A DNA stretch of 64,000 bases, from positions 62,001-126,000 of the forward strand of contig CANTUR010001403.1 of assembly GCA_947683625.1 (NCBI GenBank), in the 5' to 3' direction. Positions 24,420 through 37,100 of the stretch are shown one piece after another. The notes beneath the pieces were generated by a model. It worked only from the letters and a program-made list of their open reading frames with translations. It searched no databases and was not told the origin of the DNA. Source of the DNA: Mallotus nudiflorus (taxonomy: Eukaryota > Streptophyta > Magnoliopsida > Malpighiales > Euphorbiaceae). A program made the position numbers and the translations under genes. Numbering within the stretch: position 1 is the first letter of the stretch; each line of letters starts with the position of its first letter.

Positions 24420-27371
24420 TGTGTGTGAATAATTAAGGACCCGAATTTTTTAATTTTTAATATTAAATGTGGATTGTTAAGTTTAATTATTATTTTATTA
24501 ATTAGTATTAATTATTATGAAATTAGTAATACTTGTATAATTTTAGTAAATGTTATTTTTAATTAATTGTTAAAGAGTATATATATATTTAAGTGTGTAA
24601 ATAATTAAAGAGAGATATTTTAATTTTAAAATATTATAATGGATACTTTTGTACCTTGATATATATATAATTTTTAAATTGTACTAAAGTACCTTTTTAA
24701 TTAAAAAAAAAACAACTTTTTTTTGTTTCATTCCTTTTCTCTTCTTTTATTTTTCTTCTTCACTTTCTTCTTCCTCTCTTCTCTCCCTCCCACTGTAGAC
24801 CAAACCCGACCACCAACTAGACCGCCAACCACATCACCGTCAAGTTGCACCACCACCACCAACCGCCTCCAGCCGACGGAGCTCCTCCCTTCTCCTCCAT
24901 CATTTTCTATTTTTAGCCATAATAGGAGGAGGAGTCACTAGAGTCAATTCTAATGACACCAGAACTTGTCGGAGAGTGCAAATCATTCCTCTCCCTCTAG
25001 GTAATCATTCCCCTTAAAAAATTTTGGATTCCAACACCGGTAAGGACTTCAATTTTGAAAAATTAATTTCTAGGTTTTTTTAATTTAATTTATGAAATTA
25101 AGCTTCAATTAGATTTAGTTACTTTGAGATAATTTGATGTAGAGGCAGTGAGCTATCCATTTATGATTTTTATTTATTTTTTTGAAAATTTTTTATTTTT
25201 TGAGTCTCGGTTACTATTCAAGCACTGTTTTGGGACGAAATTTTTTATTTTTTATTAAATTATATATATTATATCGATTAATTTTTGTAAAGAAAGTTTT
25301 GTGAAATTATGTATAGATATTTAATTATGAATTTTTGAAAGTTTATGCCAAAATATAATTTTTGGAAAAATAATTATAAATTGGTAATTTTTGTATTTTA
25401 AGTAAATTTATTGTTAATTATTATGTTTTTGATAGATTTTGAATAGTAATAGTATTAAAATAATTTTCATAATTTATTTTCTATTTTTAGTTAATTAATA
25501 TTAATTTTTGAAAAATAATAGAATAATAAACTTATTTATTGTTTTTAAGCTTAAATAAGTTATTTGTTAATTTTATGATATATTTAGGTGCTTTGAATAG
25601 TTATTTGCAATTAATGTTAAATTAATTGTAAACATATGAAAATGGATTTTGTTGACGAAATTTTAATCATAAATTAGAATTCTATTATTTATTTTGAAAA
25701 TAAATATCTTTTATGTTTTATTATGAAAATAAATTAAATTATGATGTTTAAATGAATTTTTATGATTTATTGATAATTTTAATGAAAAGTATACTATTTT
25801 GTTATTGTTGTAAATTGTAGATCTCGGTTGAGCATCTAGTGCAGTGTGGGACCCAACTCGAGTTGTTGAGCTATAAGACTGTTAGAAATGTCATTTTTGT
25901 GCAAGATCGACTCTACTTCGGTAGAGAGATGTCCATTTTATGGAGGAAACTCTACTGAATTTTTGATAGATTTCTTGTAAAACGTGACATCGGTATTTGT
26001 TAAATTTTGAGTCTGTATAGCATTGAGTTTTAGATCGAATCAACCTCATCATCTCATTATTTTATTAAATTTTAAGAATTTTTACAGATTTATTTATTTT
26101 ATCGAGTAAACATATTTTAAATAAATATTATTTATTATAGAGGACTTCAGGACTAGAGCTGTAACATTTGGACAGCAGAATGCGTCACCCAGCACGCTCA
26201 ACCTGTGAGTTGATTTTATGGAATGTTTGTTATGAAATTTTAAATTATATTTTCGTATGATTAAAATGATAATGAATTGATTATAAGAATTTATTTATGG
26301 ATTCATTTATATTGCCACATGCATGATTTATATTGTCATATGCATGATTAATCTATTTATAATCATGTTTTATATTCGAGCCATGTTTTATGAAATTTAG
26401 TTTATCTCGATTTAATTATTTAATTTATTTATTCAAATGATTTGGAGAAAATTGTAGAACGTGAGACCTAGTGGGTATCACTAGGACCACATGTGCATGA
26501 GTATAATAATGTATTATGTATGTGAACAAGCTCAGTGGAGACTTGTGCTCTTGGGCAATGTTGTGATTGAGCTTGATGGAGACTTGTGCTCTCAGGCCGG
26601 AAATAGGATGTAACTCATGTGAGTTTGCTCTCGGAACATCAATATTGAGTTAAGTGATTATACTGTGGTTATAACTCAGTTGAGCTTGCTCTCGGGACAC
26701 TAGTTACTTGGACTAAGTGAGCTGAAAGACTATTAGAATTTAATAATTTAGGTGTTCTATCATATTTTTTCACCTAAACTGATATTTATTTGATTTCGTG
26801 TTAAAATTTTATAATAAAGTGAATTGTGATTTTAAAATGTATTTTATATCTTAAGAATATTTGAGGAAAGTAAAAGATTTTAATATTTATATTTATATTG
26901 ATTTTATTTTATTTTATTTTATCATTAAGAAGTGATTTCATAAATATTTTCAAATCAGCATGCATTTCATAAAATTGATTTACTTAGTGAGCTTTGATTC
27001 CTCTCAACTTATTTTTTAAGACCTCACAGTCAGTTTGCCAGTAGTCACTGTCTGCGCTGGTTTTCTTCTTCATCGGTTGCTTTATGTATGTTTAATTAAT
27101 TTTTGTATTGTATAATCGTACTTTAGATACCACAGTAGTTGAACATGAACTTGTAGTATTTGTATTGTAGACTATTTTAAAATTGTGATACTAATGTATT
27201 TGAAATATTGTCTTCTGCATTTGATATCGATGGATTTATTTTTGATATTATGTTCTGTTAATTGTTTTTAATTCACAAAAAATTCTTAAGGCTTACCACG
27301 TGTTTTAGATGTATTTTTACATTTTTCATTCCTTAATGCCGATCACATATTTTGGGGTTTGGATCGTGATA
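24420..27371 (+). mobile_element. Family B second LTR, directly adjoining the first
   Basis: This is an uninterrupted LTR of about 2.95 kb, from TGTGTGTGAATAATTAAGG to a decayed end GGATCGTGATA. It holds a pyrimidine-rich leader (24720-24960), a hairpin-like CTAGTGGGTATCACTAG block (about 26470) and repeated GAGACTTGTGCTCT-type units (26525-26705) equivalent to the tandem units of family A. Only AAA separates it from the preceding LTR. No coding region is present. Confidence 0.65.
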
Positions 27372-27801
27372 TAAAATTTTTCCAACAATTAATTTAACTT
27401 AATATGACTACATATATCACAGTTGAAATATGAAAATGTTGTAATCAAGGTAACTAATTCAAATTTAGAAAAGCAATTTTTTTTTTTATATATATATTAT
27501 TTGTATAGGTCGGTGTATTTGACTATGACTACGTTTTAGGTGGGAATATAACTCGGAATTGCCTCATTTTTAAATTAACTTTTTCTTTGGATTCAATTGT
27601 TTATTTTCATCGACCTCGTAATGCCTATTTATTGAAAAATCTATTTATTTATGTCATTTTCAGATGGATAGAAATTTTGCCTTTTTCATTAAACAAAAAT
27701 GGTTTTATTTAGCAAAAGATGGACTTACCATACCATGTATCGGAAAGAGGCCGAATGTTACTTTCTGAAGCCCTTACCCAAACCCCCGTTGACAACAAGA
27801 A

Positions 27802-27856
27802 GCCCATTTAGATAGCCCAGATGGTTCCGTATATAGAACCATCTAGTCTAGGGTTT
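27802..27856 (+). promoter_or_regulatory. Site II elements and telo-box of the RPS10 promoter
   Basis: Two GCCCA cores (27802-27806 and 27815-27819; TGGGC site II on the other strand) lie just upstream of a telo-box TAGGGTTT (27849-27856). This combination is characteristic of plant cytosolic ribosomal-protein promoters. The first exon ATG follows about 90 bp later. No TATA box is evident. Confidence 0.7.
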
Positions 27857-27943
27857 TGCAATCCTTGAAGACAAGCTTTTTTGCATTTCTGGAGCTCTAC
27901 GAGCGAAAGAAAGAAGCGTGGGTCTGGTCTTCGGTCTGCAACT

Positions 27944-29804
27944 ATGGTAAATCTCCCACTCCTACTCTCGTTCTCCCAGCATATGTTTAACTCTATCGAT
28001 ATTAATATTTTAATACTATTTTTCAGATTATTCCGGAGAAGAACAGAAGGGAAATCTCTAAGTACCTCTTTCAAGGTACCCATATTTCTGCTCTAATAGT
28101 CGTTAATTTTTTTTTTAATTGTTTGCTGTTAGATCCTTTAGATGACCTGAAAATAATTTCAACCATAATTAAAGTATTGGCATTGATTACAATTAAGTTT
28201 TAATTAAATTAGTTTCGATTTTCAAAGTGGCAATGTGATGCGGAAATCAACTTTTCTAGAGAATTTTGAATTTCTGGAAAACGAACCTAGGCTGCAAATT
28301 GTTTTAATCTGAGCTCTTCCATTTTTTTTTTTGCAGAAATTTTCTTATATTTTATTGAATGGGAAATGTTTAGTTAGTAATTAGGGGTTTAACTTGTGGT
28401 GAATTTGTAGAGGGTGTTTGCTATGCGAAGAAGGATTACAACCTTGCAAAGCACCCACATATCGATGTCCCAAATCTTCAGGTGATTAAGCTCATGCAGA
28501 GCTTTAAATCCAAGGAGTATGTTCGTGAGACATTTGCATGGATGCATTACTACTGGTACCTCACAAATGATGGGATTGAGTTTTTGAGGACTTACCTTAA
28601 TCTTCCATCTGAAATTGTTCCTGCCACTTTGAAGAAATCCGCAAGGCCTGCTGGTCGACCAATGGGTGGCCCTGGCGACCGTCCACGGTAATTTCAATTT
28701 CACCTTTTCCAGTCTTTAACACTTTTTTTTTTTGTCCTTCTTGATGTATGCTGTTTGTTGGAATCTATAGAGGCCCACCTCGTTTTGATGGAGACCGCCC
28801 GAGATTTGGTGACCGTGATGGTTATCGTGGTGGCCCCCGAGGGGGAGGCAGTGATTTTGTTGGTGAGAAGGGAGGTGCTCCAGCAGATTTTCAGCCTTCA
28901 TTTAGGGTAATTTCACCTTTTAGTGAAGTGTTTTACTGTTTCTCTGCTAATTTTGTTTGTAGTTTGTATGATCTCTATAATCTACGAAAGGAATCAGCAC
29001 CCTTAAATGTTGATACAAATAATTGTAGCATCTTCATTGTGATAATATATATAGTTTATTGTTTTTTTTTGAGTTTTGTGTTTCAATGCTGACCTTAATT
29101 TAATAGAATGTAGTGACTAATATGGTCTACGCACCAAAGCATTGTAAAAACATGGGGTTGAGTCATGTCTTGTTCAAAAGACTAATAAAGATTCAAACTA
29201 TAAGCTCTCAATTTTTGTGAATGTGCATCATTGCTGGATAAAATGGAAGAAATTCTGATTATATGATTATCACTTGTCTCCTAATTATGGCATTCATTAG
29301 TGTGTCTGAACCATATTCATTCATAATGCCTTGTGGTTTGAGTTAACTTTGTTTACTTGCATTATTCTTTTGTGTTGGCCTAAAAGTCCATTTCTTTGAT
29401 CAAATTATCCTTAGTTGGATCCTCATGCCTCCATCTCCTTTATTTTACTATATTTTAGAATTCTTCCATTTGATGATGTGTCCTTATTAGATCAAAATTT
29501 GATTGTTAGATTTTTGTTTAGCCATGCCTTAAGATTCTATTTATTGATGCCGTTCTGCTGAGAAGAATTAGGTTGTCTAATCCTTGAATGGATTAGTGAC
29601 AACAAGTTAGTGGAATGAGGGATCAACAGACAGATGGGAGAAATGGTCTATCAATCATGTTATATTTCTTGCTTTTGATTCATTTAAATTTTATTTATTT
29701 ATTTATTTTGGAACAAACAGGGCCCTGGTGGAAGGCCTGGCTTTGGTCGTGGAGGTGGAGGTTATGGTGGAGCAGCACAAACTAGTTCCCCTGGCTTTGG
29801 TTGA
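27944..29804 (+). CDS. RPS10: 40S ribosomal protein eS10
   Basis: Cytosolic small-subunit protein eS10. Exons: 27944-27946 (ATG alone), 28027-28075, 28411-28687, 28771-28906 and 29721-29804 (TGA), which joined give 182 aa in phase. The protein starts MIIPEKNRREISKYLFQEG, then has KKDYNLAKHPHIDVPNLQV, the S10/plectin winged-helix core with TFAWMHYYWYLTNDGIEFLR, and ARPAGRP. A Gly/Arg-rich tail ends GGGGYGGAAQTSSPGFG. An intron right after the ATG is usual for plant eS10 genes. Length and tail composition are normal and there is no sign of decay, so this is an active housekeeping gene. Confidence 0.97.
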
Positions 29805-30161
29805 AGATGTTACTAGACTTCTAGTGTTCATGTTTCTATTAGATATTAGTTCAAATTTACCGGTTGCTTTGTTGTGACTACTCAATTCGTCTAGGGTTTT
29901 GTAAGCCTCCATTACAGTAACGAGCTTGGTTTGAGAAAAATACTTACGAAAGACTTCATTTAAGGTTTTTTGAGTCATTAAACAGAACTTAATCTGTAGT
30001 ATTATCATTTCTATGTGATTGAATGTTGATTTTCATGTTTAATGTTTATACAAGTTGCATCCAAAAACATGAGTTTGTGATTTTCTTAACATCTAGAGTT
30101 ACTTGATCATTGATGTCTGTGGATCTGTGCGCTAACTGGGTACTGCAGCCATTAATTTCAA

Positions 30162-31268
30162 GAGAAAATGACATTAATCTTTCTAGGTTTAATTTACATT
30201 TTAAAATTTTTCGTTTCAATTAATTTTCCTATGGTTTTAAAATTGAACACTTAAGGGTTTTTGTTGACTTTTTTTGTAAAAAATGATTATTATATTTTTA
30301 TCTTCTGTAAAAGTAAATGACATTAAACTCCTTAAAATTAGGTCTAATTGAGATTTCAAAACCTTTTATTTTAAAATTGAATATTAATCTACATATAATT
30401 TTAAAATTAAACATTTAAGGACTCTTATTAACTTTTTTTATAAAAAAATAATAATTATACTCTTATTTTAACATATGTTTTCTCAAGCTCATTACATATA
30501 ATTTATAATATGTTTTCTTTAATTTTATTATATAAAATTCATAGCATTTATCTTTATCTAATTTTTATATTTTTTTAAAAAATTTTAAAAAGTTAAAATT
30601 TATTTATAGATCTAAAAATTATTAATTATTAATTCCTTTTAATTTTTGTAAACTTAAAATTTTTTGAACTTTTAATTTTTAAAATAATTTTTTTTGTATA
30701 GAAAGTTTTTATTTTTTTTTAAATGTATATGGATTGATTGTAAAATTTTTAGATCCATAAAAATTATTTTTAACTTTTTTTAAAATTTTTTAAGAAATAT
30801 TAGTAAATGATTTTTATAAACTAAAATTTTTTTAAAAAATTATAAATGTATATTTTAAAAGTAATTTTATTAATTATCATTGTTATTCAAATATAAACTT
30901 TGAAGTAAATGTTATGGATTATATGTAATAGGATTAGAGAAGACATGTTAAAACAAGGATATAATGATCATTTTTTGTAAAAAAATTAATAAAAGTTCTC
31001 AAGTGTTTGATTTTAAAACTATATGAAGGTTAATATTCGATTTTAAAATAAGAGGTATGAAATGTCAATTATGCCTAATTTTAGGGAGGTTAATGTCATT
31101 TGCTCTTACAAAAGACAAGAGTATAATGATTATTTTTTACAAAAAAATCAACAAAAGTCTTTAAGTGTTCAATTTTAAAACTGTAGAAAAATTAATATTT
31201 AATTTTGAAATAAAAGATTTTAAAATATAAATTAGACCTAACTTCATGGAGATTAATATCATTGTTTC
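30162..31268. mobile_element. 1.1-kb foldback (MITE-like) element with 9-bp target duplication
   Basis: The arms 30162-30490 and about 30935-31268 are long imperfect inverted repeats: the start GAGAAAATGACATTAATCT pairs with the complement GAAACAATGATATTAATCT. Similarity continues weakly into the loop, so almost the whole element can fold. Each arm itself contains two related units of about 145 bp (ATGACATTAA...AACACTTAAGG). TAATTTCAA flanks both sides (30153-30161 and 31269-31277). A 9-bp duplication is typical of Mutator-like transposition. No transposase is encoded. Confidence 0.8.
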
Positions 31269-31277
31269 TAATTTCAA

Positions 31278-32591
31278 TCTAGCTTAATATTGCCTGTTGA
31301 GTGGGCTCCTAACAAATGCATACAAGTTAAAGAATTTTTTTTTTTTTTTTGCTTTAAGATGAAATTTTATTCATTACTCTGGACAACTCTTACAATATGT
31401 TTGGAAAGGGAGAGAAGAAAATTAAAAGGAAAGTATGATGTTATTTTTTTTCTTTCATGTTTGGATTTGAAGAAAAATAATATAGAAAGAAATGAAAATT
31501 ATGATATCTTTTCTATTGAGAAGATAAAATATTTTAAAAAAGAAAATAAGTATATGATATATTTATTATTATATCCATATACTAAAATAATGAGTACAGA
31601 AATAAATTATACAATAAAAGTAAAATTATAAAATGAAAATGGATAGTAAATTTTTTTTTTATATTTTATCTCCAATTTAAAGAGACAATATCAAGAGAAA
31701 AATAAAACCTTTAAATATTTCATCTCATTCCAATCAAGATAAAATGATTTTTTTCTCTAATTATTCTTATCTTTTTTTCTATTTTTCCTGTTCATATTTA
31801 CATTAACGAGGTGAGGGATCTGAATTGATTAGAGACTGAGACTCAAACTTTAGAACAAACTCATTAATGATTAATATTAAAAAAATGAAAATGAAGAAAA
31901 TAAATAGTTATTGGCAAAAAGGCCAAATCACACTTTAAACCTACTAAAATCACCCAAAAAAAAAAGCCAATGAAATGGGAGATAAAAAGGATATTAATGT
32001 ATGCTCAATTTGAAATTAAACCAGCTCGGTACCGAATTCTTAGTTGTTTGGAGTTATGAATTATCAGAAAACATTTTTTTTTTTTTTGTTTTCCCTAAAG
32101 CTTTTTCCTCAATTCCTGTCTATACCTTGATCAATGCCTAGCCTAGACTTGATCAATGCCTAGCGTACAAACCTGCTGACAAGATATGAATTGCTGTAAT
32201 TCGATCCGTGTATCAGAGTATAGAAATAAATATCGCCTAAGCTGCTTACTTTCAAAAAAGGGATTTTGATGACGCTCTATGCATTTGAATTGTAGTTATG
32301 CATATTGCATTCAGGATCCACAAGAAGTAATTAGATTAAGAAGAAGCACAGGACTGATTTTGGATTTTAAATGCACAAAATGTAAAGCTATTCGCAGACA
32401 CTCTGATGATAAATTTAACATTTATAAAAAAAAAAAAAAAACAAGACTTTATAAAAAGAAAAAACAAAAGGACACTAGTAAATGACACAAAGGGAGAATT
32501 TCTCCCTCACACTACACAGACCCATCTACAAAACAGAGACTGCCACTCCACAGACCCCAATGCGCGACAGAGTCTCCCATCGTTAAAGACT
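31278..32591. other. Intergenic region and HSP90 3' UTR
   Basis: AT-rich DNA with homopolymer runs and no convincing coding frame. The 200-300 bases just above 32591 should form the 3' UTR of the minus-strand HSP90 gene. ORFs at 31290-31631 and 32279-32485 are low-complexity and are not supported. Confidence 0.6.
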
Positions 32592-35055
32592 TCAGTCGAC
32601 TTCTTCCATCTTGCTCTCCTCAGCACCATCTTCCTCCAATGCAGGCATGTCAGCATCGTCACCCGCAGTGTCGTCTTCATCAATGCTCAGACCAAGTTTC
32701 AACATCCTGTGAATCCTTGCAGCGAAAGTGTTTGGATCGTCCAGGCTGAAGCCAGAGGTCAGCAGAGCAGTCTCAAACAGCAGCAACACAAGGTCCTTAA
32801 CGGATTTATCATTCTTGTCAGCCTCAGCCCTCTTCCTCAACTCCTCCATGATACCATTGTCAGGATTAATCTCCATTGTCTTTTTGCTGGACATATAAGA
32901 ACTCACGCTGTTATCCCTCAATGCCTGGGCCTTCATGATCCTTTCCATATTAGCGGACCAGCCATATTCTCCAGTTACCAAACAGCAAGGAGAGTCCACA
33001 ATCCTATCGGAGACCACCACCTTCTCCACCTTGTCTCCCAAAATGTCCTTGATTGTCTTGCAGAGGTTCTCAAAAGACTTCTTCTTCTCCTCCTTCTTCT
33101 TCTTCTCTTCTTCAGTTTCATCATCAAGCTTTAATCCTTCCTTTGTAGCAGAAACCAGCTTCTTTCCATCATATTCCTTCAACTGCCCAACAGCATACTC
33201 ATCAATTGCATCCACCATGAAAAGAACTTCATAGCCTTTCTTCTTAAGCCTCTCCAAGAAGGGTGAGTTCTCCACTGCCTTCTTGCTTTCACCAGTAATA
33301 TAGTAGATATCCTTCTGACCCTCCTTCATCCTGGTAACATAGTCCTTCAAGCTTGTCAATTCATCACCGCTCTTAGTTGAGTGGTATCGGAGAAGGTCAG
33401 CCAATTTGGCTCTGTTCTGGCTATCCTCATGGATACCCAACTTCAAATTCTTTGAGAAAGCCTCATAGAACTTGTTATAGTCTTCCTTATTCTCAGCAAT
33501 CTCATTAAACATCTCAATGCATTTCTTGACAAGGTTCTTTCTGATCACCTTAAGGATCTTGTTCTGTTGAAGCATCTCACGAGAAATGTTCAATGGCAGA
33601 TCATCAGAATCAACCACTCCCTTGACGAAACCAAGATATTCAGGGATGAGCTCCTCACAGTTGTCCATAATGAAGACCCTCCTGACATAAAGTTTAATGT
33701 TATTCATCTTCTTGCGTGTGTCAAAGAGGTCAAATGGAGCCCTCTTTGGGACAAAGAGGATAGCCTTGAATTCGAGCTGACCCTCAACAGAGAAATGCTT
33801 GACAGCCAGGTGCTCCTCCCAGTCATTGGTCAAGCTTTTATAGAAAGCAGCATACTCCTCCTTGGTGATCTCCTCAGGTTTACGCAACCAGATAGGCTTT
33901 TGCTTGTTGATGAGCTGCCACTCATGAGAAACCTCCTTGATTTTCTTCTTCTTGGATTTAGTCTCCTTCTCCTCATCCACATCTTCGACATCTCCCTCTT
34001 CTTCCTTCTTGGGCTCATCATCTTCATCATCACTAATTTCTTTCTCAGTTGTTTTCTCAGTCCACAAATAGATAGGATAGCTAATGAATTCAGAGTGCTT
34101 CTTTACAAGGTCCTTAATCCTCCTCTCTTCCAAATACTCGAGCTGCGCAAGCAGAGAAACAACACACACATAGTATTATAAGCACTGGGGCCACAACTAC
34201 GACTAATAGGAATGACATCTCAAACGACAGAATCCATTTCATACCTGATCCTCTTTGAGGAAAAGGGTAATTTTAGTACCCCTGCCAAGTTGCTCTCCAT
34301 TAACATCTCTTGTAACGGTGAAAGAACCGCCAGCTTGTGATTCCCAGATGTATTGCTCATCGTCATTGTGCTTTGTGGTCACAATAACTCTCTCCGCCAC
34401 TAGATAAGCAGAGTAGAAACCAACACCAAATTGACCAATCATGCTAACATCAGCTCCAGCCTGCAATGCCTCCATAAATTCCTTGGTTCCAGATCTTGCA
34501 ATTGTACCCAAATTGTTCACCAAATCTGTTTCACAGAATTAGAACTTCAGCTCAACATGGAATGACATAAACTTACATTGATGAAGCACCACATCATATA
34601 AATCATTAACCTATTGCGCAAATCACAATTACTGAAAAAAAAATTATCAACAGTAAACACGTTGCAATTGAAAACATTACCTGCTTTGGTCATGCCAATA
34701 CCACTGTCAATAATAGAGAGGGTGTTGTTGGCCTTGTCAGGAACAATCCTGATGAATAGTTCTGGTTGAGCATCAAGTTTGCTCTTATCTGTCAGGCTCT
34801 CAAATCTAATCTTGTCCAGAGCCTAAAAACACAAAATATTCATCAGCACTGACGCCTAACTACCCATAATATCAAAAGAAGATTTTAAAAAAATAAAAAT
34901 AAAAGTTGATGACTTACATCAGAGGCATTGCTGATAAGTTCACGAAGGAAAATCTCCTTGTTGCTGTAGAAAGTATTGATGATTAAGCTCAGAAGCTGGT
35001 TGATCTCAGCCTGGAAAGCAAAGGTCTCTGCATCAGCCATCTGCACGTCAGCCAT
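32592..35055 (-). CDS. HSP90: Cytosolic heat shock protein 90
   Basis: ATP-dependent cytosolic chaperone. Four exons on the minus strand: 34918-35055 (ATG at 35055), 34681-34822, 34245-34525 and 32592-34142, joined in phase to about 703 aa, the usual plant length. The N-terminal GHKL ATPase shows FLRELISNASDALDKIR, DSGIGMTKADLVNNLG, IARSGTKEF and GQFGVGFYSAYLV. An acidic/Lys-rich linker follows (EKEISDDEDDEPKKEEEG on). The middle domain has the client- and ATPase-contact segments (NKQKPIWLR, SREMLQQNKILKVIRKNL), and the protein ends in MEEVD, the TPR co-chaperone docking motif. There is no organelle presequence and no KDEL, so it is cytosolic. The gene is intact. Which HSP90 paralogue it is cannot be told. 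Confidence 0.98.
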
Positions 35056-35212
35056 TGCCTCCACACTACTTCAATTCAAACACCGAAAACACACACACAA
35101 GCCTCAAAAGCAACAGAGCGGGAAAAGAATGCGAGAGCACGAAAAGATTGCGAAACTTAGAAAGATGGTCGATAGAAATTCCTAGCTGATCAAGCACGAA
35201 CTGGTTGGAATG

Positions 35213-35220
35213 TATATATA
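35213..35220 (-). promoter_or_regulatory. TATA box of HSP90
   Basis: TATATATA lies about 160 bp upstream of the HSP90 ATG on the minus strand, in a suitable position for the core promoter. Confidence 0.65.
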
Positions 35221-35380
35221 GTGGAGATTTAAAGGGTGTTCTAGTCCCTTCTTCTCCGATAAGTCAGCGTGTTAATGGGGAAAAGAACCGGGTTCTGGAT
35301 CCTTCCATTAAACGATGTCGTTGTACGTTATTGTTTTGCATGTTAAAGTTCTGTTAATGTTTTAGATGCTCGCAAGTCAC

Positions 35381-35414
35381 GAAGGTTCGCCTTGTTATGA
35401 AGTCTCGAATGTTC
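35381..35414 (-). promoter_or_regulatory. Two heat-shock-element cores upstream of HSP90
   Basis: GAAGGTTC (35381-35388) and GAATGTTC (35407-35414) both fit GAAnnTTC, the core bound by heat shock factors. They lie 160-200 bp upstream of the TATA box. Flanking units are imperfect (a TTC at 35417 partly extends the second site), so strong heat induction is an inference. Confidence 0.55.
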
Positions 35415-35639
35415 TTTCTTGTTCGTGGTCATTGACGTCGCACGTGCAGGTAATGGCACATGCTTCTCTGGAGACCTTCTTTAGCATCACCAAATTAACA
35501 GCCACAGACCCACAGCAGCACGGCCCAATATGCCCAATATCCTGGTATGTACGACGTCGTTGCAATGTCTTTCCGGTTTCCTAGCGACAATCCCGTTTCT
35601 CGTCGTCTATGCTTCTTGGGGAGGAAAACTTATCCCAGC

Positions 35640-36610
35640 TTTTAGCGCATTCCATAGTCAGATCGCCCTTTAAAACCAACACAACTGGAAAAAAAATCAA
35701 CTCAACTTAATTATTTTCGAATCTAATTTGAGTCTGAACTAGTTAAGCAGGTTATTGAGTTGAACTATAACTCTTTAATATTGAATCTAATAAAATTTAT
35801 ATATATTTTATCATTTTATTTTTTTATTTAGTATAATTATAAAAATATTTTATTAATAAAATCAAGTTCAAATATTTCAAAATTTTATGAGTCAAACTCA
35901 AATTTTTAAAAAACTTGATCAAGTTAAAGCTGAGTTAAAACTTTAAATTTAAAAATGGAGTCAAACTCAATCTTTATATTGTATTAACTTAACTCAGTTC
36001 GATTTTCTAAAAAAAAAATCATATCCTAATAATAAAATATCATAATGTTTTCTATGATATCATAAAATAATGGTTAATATCTTTAAAACATCATTAATTT
36101 TTCAAAATATTGTGAAATATTTTAAAATATCACAATCTTTTTTAATATTGCAAGTTGTTATATTAATTTAAAATAATATCTTATATTAAAATAGTACATT
36201 TACTATTCAAGCTGAGTTTATATCCTGCACCTCATGATGTCTTTAGAGATGAGTTACTATTTGACTATTCTTCCACTCGCATTATTATGATATCTTTTAT
36301 TATAATGTAAATAATGGTTGATATTTTTAAAATATTGCAAAATTTTTAAAATATCATAATATCACAAAAAAATTATATTACAATTAGGGGTGTGCATCGA
36401 TTAGGTTGGAGCACGACGAACCCCAATAACCATGAATCGATCAGTTAACTTGAAGGCATAAGTTAAACCAAATCGAGCCGAATTGTGTAAAAAAACTGAC
36501 GGGTGGGAAATTGAAAATAATTGGATATATTTGATTTGGGAATTCGGTTGGACCAATTGAGTTAGGTCTATAATTTTTGGGCTATAAATTTTAGGATCCA
36601 AACATTAATA

Positions 36611-36655
<45 letters not shown>

Positions 36656-37100
36656 GAGCTTTGGGCTTAGTAATATAAAAATCCTACTTATAAAATAATT
36701 AGTCTTCATCCATTTTAATAAGATATATTTACAAAATAATTGGGTTTCCATCACCCATTCTAATAAGATATACAGGTAGGCTTCCATTTGAGGTTTGTAT
36801 TGCTTCAGTTAAATTTACACATTTACAATTACAAAATATGCTAATTGTAATTATAAAAAAAATAATAATAATACAAGTGGGAATTCATCTATCAGAAGGA
36901 AGAGTTGCCAAAAAAGGTTTCCAATCAATCCATTTGCTTCCACCACTTGTGTGAAGATGCATTTGTGTACAAAAATATTGCTGATTATCTAAAAAAACTA
37001 AGCAACAACAGAAAGTGAGGTCAACACCCTATGTCACTATCCTGGAAAAGCATAATGCAAGATTAGTAATCAAGAATGCAAGGGGGAGAAAAAAAAAATA
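35640..37100. other. AT-rich intergenic region with a (TA)n tract
   Basis: No gene was found. There is a TA microsatellite at about 36613-36650. A GGGGTGTGCATCGATT motif at about 36387 resembles termini of small non-autonomous DNA elements, but no partner end was located. Confidence 0.5.

Noticed and set aside
31290..31631. 113-codon ORF downstream of the foldback element
   Set aside because: Lys/Ile/Phe-rich translation typical of AT-rich non-coding DNA; no domain or splice support.
33567..34181. 204-codon ORF antisense to HSP90
   Set aside because: It is a shadow of the highly constrained HSP90 exon 4. The sense strand is unmistakable.
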